Notes: generated by a model from the sequence alone, not told the origin. A stretch of DNA of 64,000 bases from Hydrogenophaga sp. (GCF_018780075.1 NZ_JADMKB010000009.1:62001-126000); one strand, 5' to 3'. Shown: positions 53,276-63,111, counted from the stretch's first letter. A program made the numbers and translations.

Positions 53276-53914
53276 TTGCAAGTCACCCGCATCCTCGCCG
53301 TGCGCCACGGCGAAACCGAATGGAACCGCGACACCCGCATCCAGGGCCACACCGACATCGGGCTCAACGCGCGCGGTCGCCGCCAGGCCGAGCTGCTCGC
53401 GCGGGCCCTGCGCGACGAACCCATCGCGGCCTTCTACGCCAGCGACCTGAGCCGCGCCCTGGAGACCGCACAGGCGGTGGCCCGAACGCGCGGGCAGACC
53501 GTGGCCACGCACACCGGCCTGCGCGAGCGCGCCTTCGGCCGCTTCGAAGGCCAGACCTGGGCCGACCTGGAGGCGCGCTGGCCCGAGGACGCGCTGTCCT
53601 GGCGCAAACGCGTGCCCGACTTCGTGCCCGCGGGCGGCGAGTCGCTGCTGCAGTTGCGCGAGCGCGTGGTCGCCACGGTCGAAGAACTGGCCGCGCAGCA
53701 CCCCGGCGAGCAGGTGATGATGGTCGCGCACGGTGGTGTGCTGGACATCCTCTACCGCGCCGCGACCCGGCTGGAGCTGCAGGCGCCGCGCAGCTGGGAC
53801 CTCTCCAACACCGCCATCAACCGCCTGCTCTGGTCGCCCGAGGGCCTGAGCCTGGTGGGCTGGGCCGACACCTCGCACCTGCAGGACGGATCGCTCGATG
53901 AAAGCACCACCTGA
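53276..53914 (+). CDS. histidine phosphatase family protein (phosphoglycerate-mutase-like)
   Basis: The 212-residue protein has the R-H-G-E-T-E-W-N catalytic motif close to the N-terminus, S-D-L-S-R-A-L-E-T-A, R-E-R-A-F-G-R-F-E-G with the proton donor Glu and a late V-A-H-G-G-V. This is the pattern of GpmB/CobC-type phosphatases. The TTG at 53276 fits the family N-terminus and has an AGG upstream; no ATG is available. It overlaps the next gene by 17 bases. Confidence 0.9.
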   Translation: MQVTRILAVRHGETEWNRDTRIQGHTDIGLNARGRRQAELLARALRDEPIAAFYASDLSRALETAQAVARTRGQTVATHTGLRERAFGRFEGQTWADLEARWPEDALSWRKRVPDFVPAGGESLLQLRERVVATVEELAAQHPGEQVMMVAHGGVLDILYRAATRLELQAPRSWDLSNTAINRLLWSPEGLSLVGWADTSHLQDGSLDESTT

Positions 53915-55064
53915 GCGCTGGCCCCACGCGCAGGCGTGGGTCGGCCAGGGCGTGGCCGCCATCGACACGCCCTCGCTGGTCATCGACCTTGACGCCATGG
54001 AGCGCAACCTCGCGCGCATGGCCGCGTTCGCGCGCGAGCGCGGGCTGCGCCTGCGGCCCCACGCCAAGCTGCACAAAAGCGCCGAGCTGTCCCGGCTGCA
54101 GATGGCGCAGGGCGCGGTCGGCGTATGCGTGCAGAAGACCGAAGAGGCCCTGCGGCTCGCGGCGGCGGGCGTGGGCGACATCTTCATCAGCAACGAGGTG
54201 ATCGCGCCGGCCAAGCTGGCGCGGCTGGCTTCTGCGGTGCGCGAACGGACCACCCGGTTCGCCATCGCGGTGGACTGCGCGGAGGGCATTGACCGGCTGG
54301 CGGCGGCGCTGCACGGCGCGGGCGTGACCGAGGCGGCGGCCATCGACGTGTTCGTCGAAATCGACGTCGGCCAGGGCCGCTGCGGCGTGGCGCCGGGCGA
54401 GGCGGCGCTCGCGCTGGTGCGGCGCATCCACCAGCACCCGGCGCTGCGCTGGGCCGGCCTGCAGGCTTACCACGGCGGCGCGCAACACCGGCGCGGCGCG
54501 GCCGAACGCGCGGAGACCATCGCCGCCTCGGCCCAGGCCGTGCGCCACACGCTCGATGCGCTGCGCCAGCAGGGTTTCGAGGCCCCGCTGGTCACGGGCG
54601 CGGGCACCGGCAGCCTGGTGCACGAGGCCGCCAGCGGCCTTTGGGGCGAGCTGCAGGCAGGCTCTTACCTGTTCATGGACGCCGACTACGCGGCCAACGA
54701 ACGAGACGCGGCATCGCCGGTGTTCGAACACGCGCTGTTCGTCAAATCACAGGTCATGAGTTGCAGCGCCGACCGCGCCATCTGCGACGCCGGCCACAAG
54801 AGCCACGCCATCGACAGCGGCCTGCCGCAGGTCGCGCACCCCGCCGGCCTGGTGTTCGCCAACGGCGGTGACGAACACGGCGTGCTGCGCACCGCCGCCG
54901 CCGGCGCGCCGCTGCCCGCGCTGGGCGACACGGTCTGGCTGATCCCCGGCCACTGCGACCCCACGGTCAACCTGCACGACTTTTTTGTCGGTGTGCGCGG
55001 CGGCCTGAGCGACGGCCGCGTCGAGCGCCTGATCACCATCGACACGCGCGGCGCGCTGACATGA
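53898..55064 (+). CDS. DSD1 family PLP-dependent enzyme (D-threonine aldolase / D-serine dehydratase type)
   Basis: The 388-residue fold-type III protein has an alanine-racemase-like barrel with the PLP lysine in R-P-H-A-K-L-H-K-S and D-T-P-S-L-V-I-D-L near the start. The C-terminal metal site is P-G-H-C-D-P-T-V-N-L-H-D, the His/Cys(Asp) site that defines the group. Members cleave D-3-hydroxyamino acids or dehydrate D-serine; which one cannot be told. The start overlaps the phosphatase 3' end. Confidence 0.9.
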   Translation: MKAPPERWPHAQAWVGQGVAAIDTPSLVIDLDAMERNLARMAAFARERGLRLRPHAKLHKSAELSRLQMAQGAVGVCVQKTEEALRLAAAGVGDIFISNEVIAPAKLARLASAVRERTTRFAIAVDCAEGIDRLAAALHGAGVTEAAAIDVFVEIDVGQGRCGVAPGEAALALVRRIHQHPALRWAGLQAYHGGAQHRRGAAERAETIAASAQAVRHTLDALRQQGFEAPLVTGAGTGSLVHEAASGLWGELQAGSYLFMDADYAANERDAASPVFEHALFVKSQVMSCSADRAICDAGHKSHAIDSGLPQVAHPAGLVFANGGDEHGVLRTAAAGAPLPALGDTVWLIPGHCDPTVNLHDFFVGVRGGLSDGRVERLITIDTRGALT

Positions 55065-55125
55065 GCGCCGCCCGGCCGCTCCGAAGGCGCTCAGCACCGC
55101 AGTGCGAAGCACGGAGGGTAGCCCA

Positions 55126-56853
55126 GTGAGCCCGAGCCAGGTCATCGTTCTGGCCACACCGGTTTTTCTCCTGCTCATCGCCATCGAGTTCGCCGTCGGC
55201 CTGCGCCGGGGCCACAACACCTACCGCCTGTCCGACGCGGTCTCCAGCATCGGCCTGGGCATGCTGAGCCAGGTCGCGGCCGTGTTTGCCTTGCTGCTGC
55301 GCCTGGGCATCTACACCGCCGTGTACACCCACGCCGCCCTGTGGCCCGACACGGGCTTCTGGACCACGCCGGTGGGCTGGCTGCTGGCGCTGCTGGTCTA
55401 CGACTTCCTCTATTACTGGAACCACCGCCTGGGCCACCGGGTCGGTGTGCTCTGGGCCGCGCACGTGGTGCACCACCAGAGCCAGCACTACAACCTCTCC
55501 ACCGCGCTGCGCCAGCCGGTGAGCTACCCGCTGCTGGGCTGGGTGTTCTACCTGCCGATGGCGCTGGCTGGCGTGCCGCCGCTGGTGTTCGTCGTGGTCG
55601 GGCTGATCGACCTGCTGTATCAGTTCTGGATCCACACCGAGCAGATCGGTTCGATGGGCCGCTTCGACCGCTGGTTCGCCTCGCCGTCCAACCACCGCGT
55701 GCACCACGGCGTGAACGATCGATACGTGGACAAGAACTACGGCGGCATCCTGATGCTGTGGGACCACCTGTTTGGCACCTTCGAGCCCGAAGACCCGCGC
55801 GAGCCCTGCGTCTACGGCACGCGCAAGCCGCTGCAGAGCTGGGACCCGGTCTGGGCCAACCTGGAGGTGTACGCCGCGCTCGCTCGCGACAGCGGGCGCG
55901 CCACGCGCTGGGGCGACAAGCTGCGCCCCTGGCTCAAGCCCCCGGGCTGGCGTGCGGCGGACGTGGCGGCGAAGCACCCGGTTGCGGCCTTTGACATCGC
56001 GGCCGTGCAGCGCTTCGACCCGCCGGTCGGGCGCGCCGTGCAGGTGTTTGCTGCGCTGCAGTTCGCGGCGCTGCTGGGCGGCGTGGCGCTGTTCCTCTGG
56101 CATGCCGACAGCCGACCCCTGCTGCACAACGCCAGCGGGGCCGGCGTGCTGCTCGCGGGCCAGTGGGCGCTGGGCGCGCTGCTGCAGGGGCGCATCACGG
56201 CGGGCGAGCTGCTGCTGATCGAATGCGCGGCCCTCTCTGCGGCCACCGCAGCCACGGGCTGGACCACGCTGCACTGGGTGTTCAAGCCGCTGACCATGGG
56301 CATCGCGCTGGCCCTGGTGATGACGCACCGGCACTCGCGGCCGGATGCCCCGGGCAACGCCTGGCTGCTGGCCGCGCTGCTGGCGTCGCTCGCGGGCGAC
56401 GTGGCCCTGATGCTCGACGGCTTGTTCATTCCCGGCCTGGTGGCCTTCCTGCTGGCGCACATCGCCTACACCCAACGCTTCCGGCAGGACACGCCCTGGC
56501 TGCCCCGGCGCCGCGTCTGGGCCGGCGTGAGCGCGCTTGGGGCGCTGGTGTACGCGCTGCTGTGGGCCGGCGGGCTGCCGCCCGGGTTGCGGTTGCCGGT
56601 GGCGGTCTATGTGTTGGCGATCACGCTGATGGCTTCGCAGGCGCTGGGGCGCGCCAGCGTGTGGCGCGATGGGCCGTCATGCCTGGTTGCTGCCGGCGCC
56701 CTGTGCTTCATGGTGAGCGACACGCTGCTGGCCATCAACCGCTTCATCACGCCCCTGCCCGCATCGGCGCTCTGGGTACTCGGCAGCTACGGCGCCGCGC
56801 AGTGCCTGATGGTGATGGGCCTGCTGCGCGCACGGGGCGCCACGCCCGCCTGA
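55126..56853 (+). CDS. fusion of an alkylglycerol-monooxygenase-like hydroxylase and a YhhN/TMEM86-like lysoplasmalogenase domain
   Basis: The 575-residue polytopic membrane protein has two parts. Residues 1 to about 280 are a fatty-acid-hydroxylase/sterol-desaturase domain with the three His boxes N-H-R-L-G-H, H-V-V-H-H-Q-S-Q-H-Y-N-L and N-H-R-V-H-H. The Y-N-L-S-T-A-L-R-Q stretch is that of alkylglycerol monooxygenase. Residues about 360-570 are a YhhN domain (F-K-P-L-T-M, L-A-G-D-V-A-L-M, S-D-T-L-L-A). Both families act on ether lipids. GTG 55126 has GGAGGG; a GTG at 55102 is weaker. Confidence 0.85.
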   Translation: MSPSQVIVLATPVFLLLIAIEFAVGLRRGHNTYRLSDAVSSIGLGMLSQVAAVFALLLRLGIYTAVYTHAALWPDTGFWTTPVGWLLALLVYDFLYYWNHRLGHRVGVLWAAHVVHHQSQHYNLSTALRQPVSYPLLGWVFYLPMALAGVPPLVFVVVGLIDLLYQFWIHTEQIGSMGRFDRWFASPSNHRVHHGVNDRYVDKNYGGILMLWDHLFGTFEPEDPREPCVYGTRKPLQSWDPVWANLEVYAALARDSGRATRWGDKLRPWLKPPGWRAADVAAKHPVAAFDIAAVQRFDPPVGRAVQVFAALQFAALLGGVALFLWHADSRPLLHNASGAGVLLAGQWALGALLQGRITAGELLLIECAALSAATAATGWTTLHWVFKPLTMGIALALVMTHRHSRPDAPGNAWLLAALLASLAGDVALMLDGLFIPGLVAFLLAHIAYTQRFRQDTPWLPRRRVWAGVSALGALVYALLWAGGLPPGLRLPVAVYVLAITLMASQALGRASVWRDGPSCLVAAGALCFMVSDTLLAINRFITPLPASALWVLGSYGAAQCLMVMGLLRARGATPA

Positions 56854-56864
56854 TCAGTTCGGCT

Positions 56865-57986
56865 TCAGTTCGGCTTTTTCGCGCTGCGGTCTTTCAGCCG
56901 CTGGTCCACGGCCGTGAGCAGCGTCGACAGTTCGGCCATCCGCGGCCGCGCCTGTGCCGGGTCCACGGTGCCACGCGCCATGCCCACTTCCAGCTCCATC
57001 ATTTCCAGCAAGTACACGTTGCGGTGCCTCAGGTCGTCCAGCAAAGGCAACGGCGGCGTGGCCTGCACGCGGTCCATGGTCTGCACCACGCCACGTACCG
57101 CCGGGATGTGGCGCTGCTCCAGCGCGTCAAGAAACCGGTCGTGCGGCAGACGCCCTTCCTTCCTGGCCTGGGCGTCCTGCTGCAGCGCCTTCTCGGCCGC
57201 CTGCAGCGGCGGCAACACCTCGCGCAGCATGGCCTGGTTGCCGAACAGCTCGCGGTGGTCCACCCCGGGCTGGGCGGACCACACGAGACCACCCACACCC
57301 AAGGCGGTCACGGCCACCGCCAGCACCTGGTGGCCGAAGCGTTGCGTGACGCTGGCGCGCTCGTCCACCAACTCGATCAGCAGCCAGGCGATGACGACGC
57401 CGGCCACCAGACCGCCGACGTGGGCCGCGTTGTCGACGCCCGACCGGGTGAAGCCCTGCGCCAGCATGAAGACCACAAAGAGCCCCTGGCTGGTCAGCAA
57501 GCGCGTGGCCATCGCTTTGGGCACCCGCTCGCGGTGCTGGTACACCCCCGCCGTCAGCGCGCCCAGCACGCCGAACACCGCGCCCGAGGCGCCCACCGAC
57601 ACCGCCTGCTGCGCCGAAAAATGCAGGCTGAGCGCGCTGCCCGCGAGCGCAGAGCCGAGGTAGATCAGCAGGAACTGCCCATTGCCGAACCAGCGGCAGA
57701 CCTGGCGCCCGGCGTCCCACAGCGCGACCATGTTCAGCGCCAGGTGCATCACCCCGGCGTGCAGCACGGTGGCGGTGAGCAGGCGCCACCACTCGCCGTC
57801 GCGCACCACCGCCGTGGCCGAGTTGGCGCCCCAGGCGAACAGCTCGGCCGAGCTCGGCTGCATCGCGTTCACGCCTTGCAGCAGGTTCAGCAGCCACACA
57901 GCGACGTTGACCACCATCACCGCATACAGCGCCCAGGTGGACGGGGTGCGCGCGTGCAGGCGCTGGTGGAAATCAGCGTTTCTCAC
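56865..57986 (-). CDS. rhomboid family intramembrane serine protease
   Basis: The 373-residue protein has about six transmembrane helices (residues 18-225). The catalytic Ser is in G-A-S-G-A-V-F-G and His in N-A-A-H-V-G-G-L-V-A-G; the H-L-A-L-N-M loop is also present. A soluble, helical C-terminal region of about 130 residues follows. It cleaves membrane-spanning substrates. The GTG start is the only reasonable one; it follows the SPOR protein gene by 85 bases and converges with the ether-lipid fusion gene. Confidence 0.88.
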   Translation of the reverse strand: MRNADFHQRLHARTPSTWALYAVMVVNVAVWLLNLLQGVNAMQPSSAELFAWGANSATAVVRDGEWWRLLTATVLHAGVMHLALNMVALWDAGRQVCRWFGNGQFLLIYLGSALAGSALSLHFSAQQAVSVGASGAVFGVLGALTAGVYQHRERVPKAMATRLLTSQGLFVVFMLAQGFTRSGVDNAAHVGGLVAGVVIAWLLIELVDERASVTQRFGHQVLAVAVTALGVGGLVWSAQPGVDHRELFGNQAMLREVLPPLQAAEKALQQDAQARKEGRLPHDRFLDALEQRHIPAVRGVVQTMDRVQATPPLPLLDDLRHRNVYLLEMMELEVGMARGTVDPAQARPRMAELSTLLTAVDQRLKDRSAKKPN

Positions 57987-58071
57987 AGCGGCTTCCCCAC
58001 CCGTCCGCTGCGCCGGGACGCGCGGAACACCTTCATCCTCCTGGGGTTGTGTGTGCCCGTTGAACCGCAGG

Positions 58072-59055
58072 TCACGGTGCGTAGACCCGGGCCTCCAGGC
58101 CCAGCGCCCGAACGGTCTTGGCGGCTGCTTCGGCCTGTTCGGATTGATCGAACGGCCCCACCCGAATGCGGGTGAGCGGCCCTCGCGCCGACTCGACGGG
58201 ATCGTCCAGCACGGGCAAGCCCGCCTCGGCCAAGCGCGCCTTCACCCGTTCGGCGTTGCCCGCCACGGCAAACATGCCGACGTTGACCCCAAAACCGCGG
58301 GGCCGGGGGCGGATGCCCGGGGCCTCGGGAGCGGCAGGCCCCGGCGCAGCGGCCGGCGAGGCCACCGGGTGCTCGACCACGGGTTCGAGGTCAGGTTCAG
58401 GCTTGGGCAGCGCCGGCTGGGTGGCGGCGGGCGGCGGCACGGCGGCCGCGCTGGCGGCGGGTGGCTGTGCCGGCCGAGGCGCCGCGCTGGCGGGCTCGCC
58501 CGCTGCCACGGGCGCCCGCCACAGTTGCCAGACCACCCCGGCCAGCAGCGCCACCGCCAGGGTCACCGCCGCGGCGACCCCCAAGCCCCGAAGGCGCCAC
58601 GCATTCTCTGAGCGCTCCAGCCGCTCCAGGGCCTCTTTGAAGGTCTCGGCCTCCTCGACAGCAAGCTTCGCGCGCTGGCGCAGGCCACCGTGCAGCCAGG
58701 CCACACCCCACAGCCCGGGCAACGCGCACCACAGCCCACAGAACGTCGCCGTCAGACCGACCCGCACGCCCACGGGCACACCGTCTGCGCGCGCCCAGAG
58801 CCAGCCCAGCGCGCCCGCCCCGGCGACCGCCAGGCTGGCCTGAGCGAGCACAGCGTCCCACAAGCGCCAGTAGACCAGCCACGCCAGGTTGCCCACCGCC
58901 GCGCGCGGGCTCCAGACCGCCCCCGAGCGACCACATGCCTCAAAAACGGTGAAGAAAGGCAGGTAGGCTCGGGCACCAGCCGGCCCGAGCGCCGCCCGGT
59001 ACAGCGCCTCGGTGCCAGGCGGCATGCCGGTGGTGTGGTCCCAACCCCTTGGCAC
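58072..59055 (-). CDS. SPOR-domain membrane protein with DUF2628-like N-terminus
   Basis: The 327-residue protein has an N-terminal hydrophobic region (about 20-130) resembling DUF2628-type membrane segments, a helical charged loop, a transmembrane helix at about 155-178, a Pro/Ala-rich linker (about 180-250) and a C-terminal SPOR domain (about 253-327). SPOR binds denuded peptidoglycan at the division septum. GTG 59055 starts one base after the ruvB stop; an ATG at 59025 is possible. Confidence 0.8.
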   Translation of the reverse strand: MPRGWDHTTGMPPGTEALYRAALGPAGARAYLPFFTVFEACGRSGAVWSPRAAVGNLAWLVYWRLWDAVLAQASLAVAGAGALGWLWARADGVPVGVRVGLTATFCGLWCALPGLWGVAWLHGGLRQRAKLAVEEAETFKEALERLERSENAWRLRGLGVAAAVTLAVALLAGVVWQLWRAPVAAGEPASAAPRPAQPPAASAAAVPPPAATQPALPKPEPDLEPVVEHPVASPAAAPGPAAPEAPGIRPRPRGFGVNVGMFAVAGNAERVKARLAEAGLPVLDDPVESARGPLTRIRVGPFDQSEQAEAAAKTVRALGLEARVYAP

Positions 59056-59056
59056 G

Positions 59057-60115
59057 TCAGCTCGCGTCCGGGAACAGGTGATCGCCCGACTGCGGGGGCA
59101 TCACACCAAGGTGTCGGTAGGCAGCCAGCGTGGCGATGCGCCCGCGTGGCGTGCGCTGCAGGAACCCCTGCTGGATCAGGTAGGGTTCGATCACGTCTTC
59201 GATCGTGTCACGCTCTTCGCCGATGCTGGCGGCGATGTTGTCCAGCCCCACCGGCCCACCGTCGAAGCGGTGGATCACGGCCTCCAGCAGCTTGCGGTCC
59301 ATCAGGTCAAAACCTTCGGGGTCCACGTCGAGCATGGCCAGCGCGCGGTTGGCGATGTCGGTGGTGATGCGGCCAGTGCCTTTCACGTCCGCGTAGTCGC
59401 GCACGCGGCGCAGCAGGCGGTTGGCGATGCGGGGCGTGCCACGCGAGCGGCGCGCGATCTCGAAGCCGCCGGCCTCGTCCATCGGCGCGTGGAGCAGGCC
59501 GGCGCTGCGCCGGACGATCAGCGCCAGCTCGTCGGCGGTGTAGAACTCCAGCCGCGCCACGATGCCGAAGCGGTCGCGCAGCGGGTTGGTCAGCATGCCG
59601 GCGCGCGTGGTCGCGCCCACCAGGGTGAAGGGCTGCAGGTCCAGCTTGATGCTGCGCGCCGCCGGCCCCTCGCCGATCATGATGTCGATCTGGTAGTCCT
59701 CCAGCGCGGGGTAGAGGATTTCCTCGACGACCGGGCTGAGCCGGTGGATCTCGTCGATGAACAGCACGTCGTTGGGTTCGAGGTTGGTCAGCAGCGCCGC
59801 CAGGTCCTTGGGTTTTTCCAGCACCGGCCCGCTGGTCTGGCGCAGGTTCACGCCCAGCTCCTGCGCAATGATGTGGCTGAGCGTGGTCTTGCCCAGGCCG
59901 GGCGGGCCGAACAGCAGCACGTGGTCCAGCGCCTCGCTGCGCTTCTTGGCCGCGCCGATGAAGATCTCCAGTTGCTCGCGCACCTTCTGCTGGCCCACGT
60001 ATTCGTCCAGCAGCTTGGGCCGCAGCGCGCGCTCGATCGCCTCTTCCTTGGGCGACACGGCGGCGGCGGACACCACACGGGGCGAGGGAGCGAAATCGTC
60101 GGTCTGGATGCTCAC
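59057..60115 (-). CDS. ruvB: Holliday junction branch migration helicase RuvB
   Basis: This hexameric AAA+ motor drives RuvA-bound Holliday junctions. The 352-residue product has Walker [10 protein letters not shown], Walker B F-I-D-E-I-H, sensor 1 G-A-T-T-R-A-G, arginine finger region D-R-F-G and a C-terminal winged helix (R-T-P-R-G-R). GTG 60115 gives the usual M-S-I-Q-T-D-D-F start. A GTG at 60151 is also open, but a -10-like TATAGT lies only two bases before it, which favours the later start. ruvA is 1.4 kb away. Confidence 0.93.
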   Translation of the reverse strand: MSIQTDDFAPSPRVVSAAAVSPKEEAIERALRPKLLDEYVGQQKVREQLEIFIGAAKKRSEALDHVLLFGPPGLGKTTLSHIIAQELGVNLRQTSGPVLEKPKDLAALLTNLEPNDVLFIDEIHRLSPVVEEILYPALEDYQIDIMIGEGPAARSIKLDLQPFTLVGATTRAGMLTNPLRDRFGIVARLEFYTADELALIVRRSAGLLHAPMDEAGGFEIARRSRGTPRIANRLLRRVRDYADVKGTGRITTDIANRALAMLDVDPEGFDLMDRKLLEAVIHRFDGGPVGLDNIAASIGEERDTIEDVIEPYLIQQGFLQRTPRGRIATLAAYRHLGVMPPQSGDHLFPDAS

Positions 60116-60251
60116 GGCAGGGGCGTCGGTTGGGAACAGCGGGGCGGTCACTGACTATACAGGCCACCCCCCGCAGACGGCCGCTCAAGTCGGTGATCGC
60201 CGCTGCCGATACACCGGCAACACCGTCTCACGCACGAACCCTGCCCCCGCC

Positions 60252-61409
60252 ATGAAAACGCCCTCCGCACTCCGCCTGTCCGCCCCGCTGTCCTTGCTCG
60301 CGGTGGCGGCGCTGTGCGGCCTGGCCGGCCCCGCCGCCGCCAGCGACGCCGCGGCGCCCCCTGCGGCGGCCGCGCACGCCGAGCCCCGCCCCGCCGCCAC
60401 CGCCAAGCCCCAGGCCGCCCACCCGGCGGCCGGTGGCGACCGCTCGACCGAGACGCTGGCGGCGGCCAGCCGCATCAAGGCCGCCCTCGACGCCAGCGGC
60501 AGCCCCAAAAGCGGGGTCTCGCTGGTGATCGGCGAACCCGCACGCGCGCCGGCAGGCGGCCCCGCGGTCGCCTCGGCACCGGCTGCCGAACCGCAGGCGC
60601 CGGTCACCGCCAGGCCACGCGTCAGGCTCCACGCCGCGGCCGCCACCGCCCCAGACCACAACCGGGCCGTCGCCGCCATCCGCAGCGGACACGCGGCCCC
60701 CGAAGCCCGGGGCGCCAAAGGCCACGACCCCCACTGGTCCTACGAGGGCGAACACGGCCCCGAGCACTGGGCCGGCGTGAAACCCGAGTTCGACACCTGT
60801 GCCGTCGGCAAGCGCCAGTCGCCCGTGCACATCCAGGACACCGGCACCCTCCAGGGCCCGGCCGAGCCGTTGCAGTTCGACTACCGCCCCACCGGCGGCA
60901 GCGTGGTGAACAACGGCCACACCATCCAGGTCGATCTGGAGCCCGGCAACACCCTGAGCGTGCGCGGCTCGACCTACCAGCTGCTGCAGTTCCATTTCCA
61001 CCACCCGGCGGAAGAGAAGGTCAATCACAAGGGTTTCTCGATGGTCGCGCACCTGGTGCACAAAAACCCCGAAGGCCAGCTCGCCGTGGTCGCCGTGCTG
61101 ATCGACCCGGGCGCGGCCAACGAACTGGTGCACAAGGTCTGGACCCACATGCCGCTGGACACGGGCGACCGCGTGCGCCTGCCCGCCGGTCTGCTCGACA
61201 TGAACGCCCTGCTGCCGCCAGACCAGCGTTACTACCAGTTCATGGGCTCACTCACCACACCGCCCTGCACCGAAGGCGTGCTGTGGAACGTGATCAAGGC
61301 ACCGGTGACGGTCAGCAAGGACCAGTTGAGGCTGTTTGCCCAGCTGTTCCCCAACAATGCCCGCCCTGTGCAGGCGCTCAACGGGCGGGTGGTGCGGGAC
61401 GCGCAGTAA
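60252..61409 (+). CDS. alpha-class carbonic anhydrase with a long Ala/Pro-rich N-terminal extension
   Basis: This 385-residue periplasmic enzyme interconverts CO2 and bicarbonate. A signal peptide (cleavage after A-A-A-S at about 32) is followed by about 125 residues of Ala/Pro/Lys-rich sequence. The alpha-CA domain (about 155-383) comes next, with Zn ligands in Q-F-H-F-H and A-H-L-V-H, the gatekeeping Q-S-P-V-H-I and T-T-P-P-C-T-E-G-V. Usual bacterial alpha-CAs have about 250 residues. It is oriented opposite to, and between, ruvA and ruvB. Confidence 0.92.
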   Translation: MKTPSALRLSAPLSLLAVAALCGLAGPAAASDAAAPPAAAAHAEPRPAATAKPQAAHPAAGGDRSTETLAAASRIKAALDASGSPKSGVSLVIGEPARAPAGGPAVASAPAAEPQAPVTARPRVRLHAAAATAPDHNRAVAAIRSGHAAPEARGAKGHDPHWSYEGEHGPEHWAGVKPEFDTCAVGKRQSPVHIQDTGTLQGPAEPLQFDYRPTGGSVVNNGHTIQVDLEPGNTLSVRGSTYQLLQFHFHHPAEEKVNHKGFSMVAHLVHKNPEGQLAVVAVLIDPGAANELVHKVWTHMPLDTGDRVRLPAGLLDMNALLPPDQRYYQFMGSLTTPPCTEGVLWNVIKAPVTVSKDQLRLFAQLFPNNARPVQALNGRVVRDAQ

Positions 61410-61417
61410 AGGAGGAC

Positions 61418-61499
61418 TCCCCCCGCGCCGCCTGCGGCGCCACCCCCCAGGGGGCAACGCGTTGCGGCCCGGCAAAGCCGGTTCCGCCGCGTTCCCGGC
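61418..61499 (+). repeat. structured intergenic repeat, copy 13
   Basis: This sense copy starts 8 bases after the carbonic anhydrase stop and fills the space to the convergent ruvA 3' end. The outer arm pairs AACGCG with CGCGTT and the inner stem is CCGGC-AAA-GCCGG. The first hairpin is GCGCC-GCCTGC-GGCGC. Confidence 0.85.
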
Positions 61500-61510
61500 T
61501 GGACTTCCCC

Positions 61511-62089
61511 TTACTTCGCCAGCGCCTTCAACGCCAGCTTGATGCCCTCGCTCACCCCCACGCCCGCGGGCAGGGCCTTGAGCGCGGCGACCGCGTCCTT
61601 TTCGTTGTAGCCCAGCGCCATCAGCGCCTGCTGGATGTCGCTGGCCGCGTCGCCCACGGCGGTGGCGCCACCGGACAGCGGCAGGTCGGCGCCGAGCTTG
61701 CCCTTGAGTTCGAGCAGCAGGCGCTCGGCGGTCTTCTTGCCGATGCCGGGCACCTTGACGATGCGCGCCCCGTCCTGCGCGGTCACGGCCTGCGCCAGGT
61801 CACCCACGCTCATGCCCGAGAGCACCGAGAGCGCGGTGCGCGGACCGATGCCGCTGATCTTGACGAGCTGGCGGAAGGCCTCGCGCTCGGCGGCGCTGCC
61901 AAAGCCGTAGAGCAGCTGCGCGTCTTCGCGCACCACGAAGTGCGTCAGCAGCGAGATTTTTTCGCCCAGCGCGGGCAGGTTGTAGAAGGTGCTCATGGGC
62001 ACGTCCACCTCGTAACCCACGCCGTGGCAGTCGATCAGGATCTGGGGCGGATTTTTCTCCAGCAGCGTGCCGGTCAACTTGCCTATCAT
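61511..62089 (-). CDS. ruvA: Holliday junction branch migration protein RuvA
   Basis: The 192-residue RuvA tetramer binds the four-way junction. It has the N-terminal OB fold (M-I-G-K-L-T-G), two helix-hairpin-helix motifs ([20 protein letters not shown]) and a C-terminal UBA-like domain that contacts RuvB (A-L-M-A-L-G-Y-N). AAGG precedes the ATG. It is divergent from phoH with a 37-base gap. Confidence 0.95.
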   Translation of the reverse strand: MIGKLTGTLLEKNPPQILIDCHGVGYEVDVPMSTFYNLPALGEKISLLTHFVVREDAQLLYGFGSAAEREAFRQLVKISGIGPRTALSVLSGMSVGDLAQAVTAQDGARIVKVPGIGKKTAERLLLELKGKLGADLPLSGGATAVGDAASDIQQALMALGYNEKDAVAALKALPAGVGVSEGIKLALKALAK

Positions 62090-62126
62090 TGAAGACCTTT
62101 CATTGGACTGTCCTGGATTATCCGTT

Positions 62127-63107
62127 TTGATCCTCCGCCACACCTTCTCCCCGCCCGACAACGCCCGCATGGCCCACCTGTGCGGCCCGATGGACAGCCA
62201 CATCCGCAGCATCGAGGCGGCGCTGCAGCTCAAGGTGGCGCACCGTTTCGAGCAGTTCCGCATCGAAGGCCCCAAGGCCAGGGCGCAGCAGGCGCTGGAG
62301 GTGATCCAGGCGCTGTACGAGATGGCGAAGAAGCCGATTCCCGCCGAACAGGTGCAGCTCATGCTCAGCGGCGACACGGCGCTGGCCGAGCCGGGCGACG
62401 GCGCGCTGGCGATGCAGACGCGGCGCGGCGAGGTGCGCGGGCGCACGCCCAACCAGGCGCGTTACCTGGAGAACATGGCCACGCACGACATCACCTTCGG
62501 CATCGGCCCGGCCGGCACCGGCAAGACCTACCTGGCCGTGGCCTGCGCGGTCGATGCGCTGGAGCGCAGCGCGGTGCAGAAGATCGTGCTCACGCGCCCG
62601 GCCGTCGAGGCGGGTGAAAAGCTCGGCTTCCTGCCCGGCGACCTGGGCCAGAAGGTGGACCCCTACCTGCGCCCGCTGTACGACGCGCTCTACGACCTGA
62701 TGGGCGCCGACAAGGTGCAGAAGGCCTTCGAGCGCCAGCAGATCGAGATCGCGCCGCTGGCCTTCATGCGCGGGCGCACGCTGAACCACGCCTTCGTGAT
62801 CCTCGACGAGGCGCAGAACACGACCGTGGAGCAGATGAAGATGTTCCTCACCCGCATCGGCTTCGGCAGCAAGGCCGTCATCACCGGCGACGTGAGCCAG
62901 ATCGACCTGCCCATCACCCAGCTCTCGGGCCTGATCGACGCCGAGCGCGTGCTCAAGCGCGTGACCGGCATCGCCTTCAACCGCCTGACCAGCGCCGACG
63001 TGGTGCGCCACCCGCTGGTGGCGCGCATCGTGGATGCCTACGACGCGCGCAGCCCGGGCGCGGCGGACGCGCCGCCGGTGAAACGCGCCCGCCGCAAAAC
63101 CGCCTGA
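62127..63107 (+). CDS. PhoH family ATPase (PhoH-like, YbeZ type)
   Basis: The 326-residue protein has an N-terminal KH-like region and the PhoH nucleotide-binding domain: Walker [20 protein letters not shown], Walker [10 protein letters not shown] and T-G-D-V-S-Q. It ends in a basic tail. The TTG at 62127 is used because M-I-L-R-H-T-F is the family's normal start in this group. It lies 4 bases before ybeY, the standard ybeZ-ybeY pair in rRNA maturation. Confidence 0.92.
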   Translation: MILRHTFSPPDNARMAHLCGPMDSHIRSIEAALQLKVAHRFEQFRIEGPKARAQQALEVIQALYEMAKKPIPAEQVQLMLSGDTALAEPGDGALAMQTRRGEVRGRTPNQARYLENMATHDITFGIGPAGTGKTYLAVACAVDALERSAVQKIVLTRPAVEAGEKLGFLPGDLGQKVDPYLRPLYDALYDLMGADKVQKAFERQQIEIAPLAFMRGRTLNHAFVILDEAQNTTVEQMKMFLTRIGFGSKAVITGDVSQIDLPITQLSGLIDAERVLKRVTGIAFNRLTSADVVRHPLVARIVDAYDARSPGAADAPPVKRARRKTA

Positions 63108-63111
63108 CACC

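Noticed and set aside
55065..55125. A GTGCGAAGCAC-like hairpin between the PLP enzyme and the ether-lipid fusion gene as another repeat copy
   Set aside because: It lacks the C-run/G-run hairpin and the CCGGC inner stem, so it was not counted.
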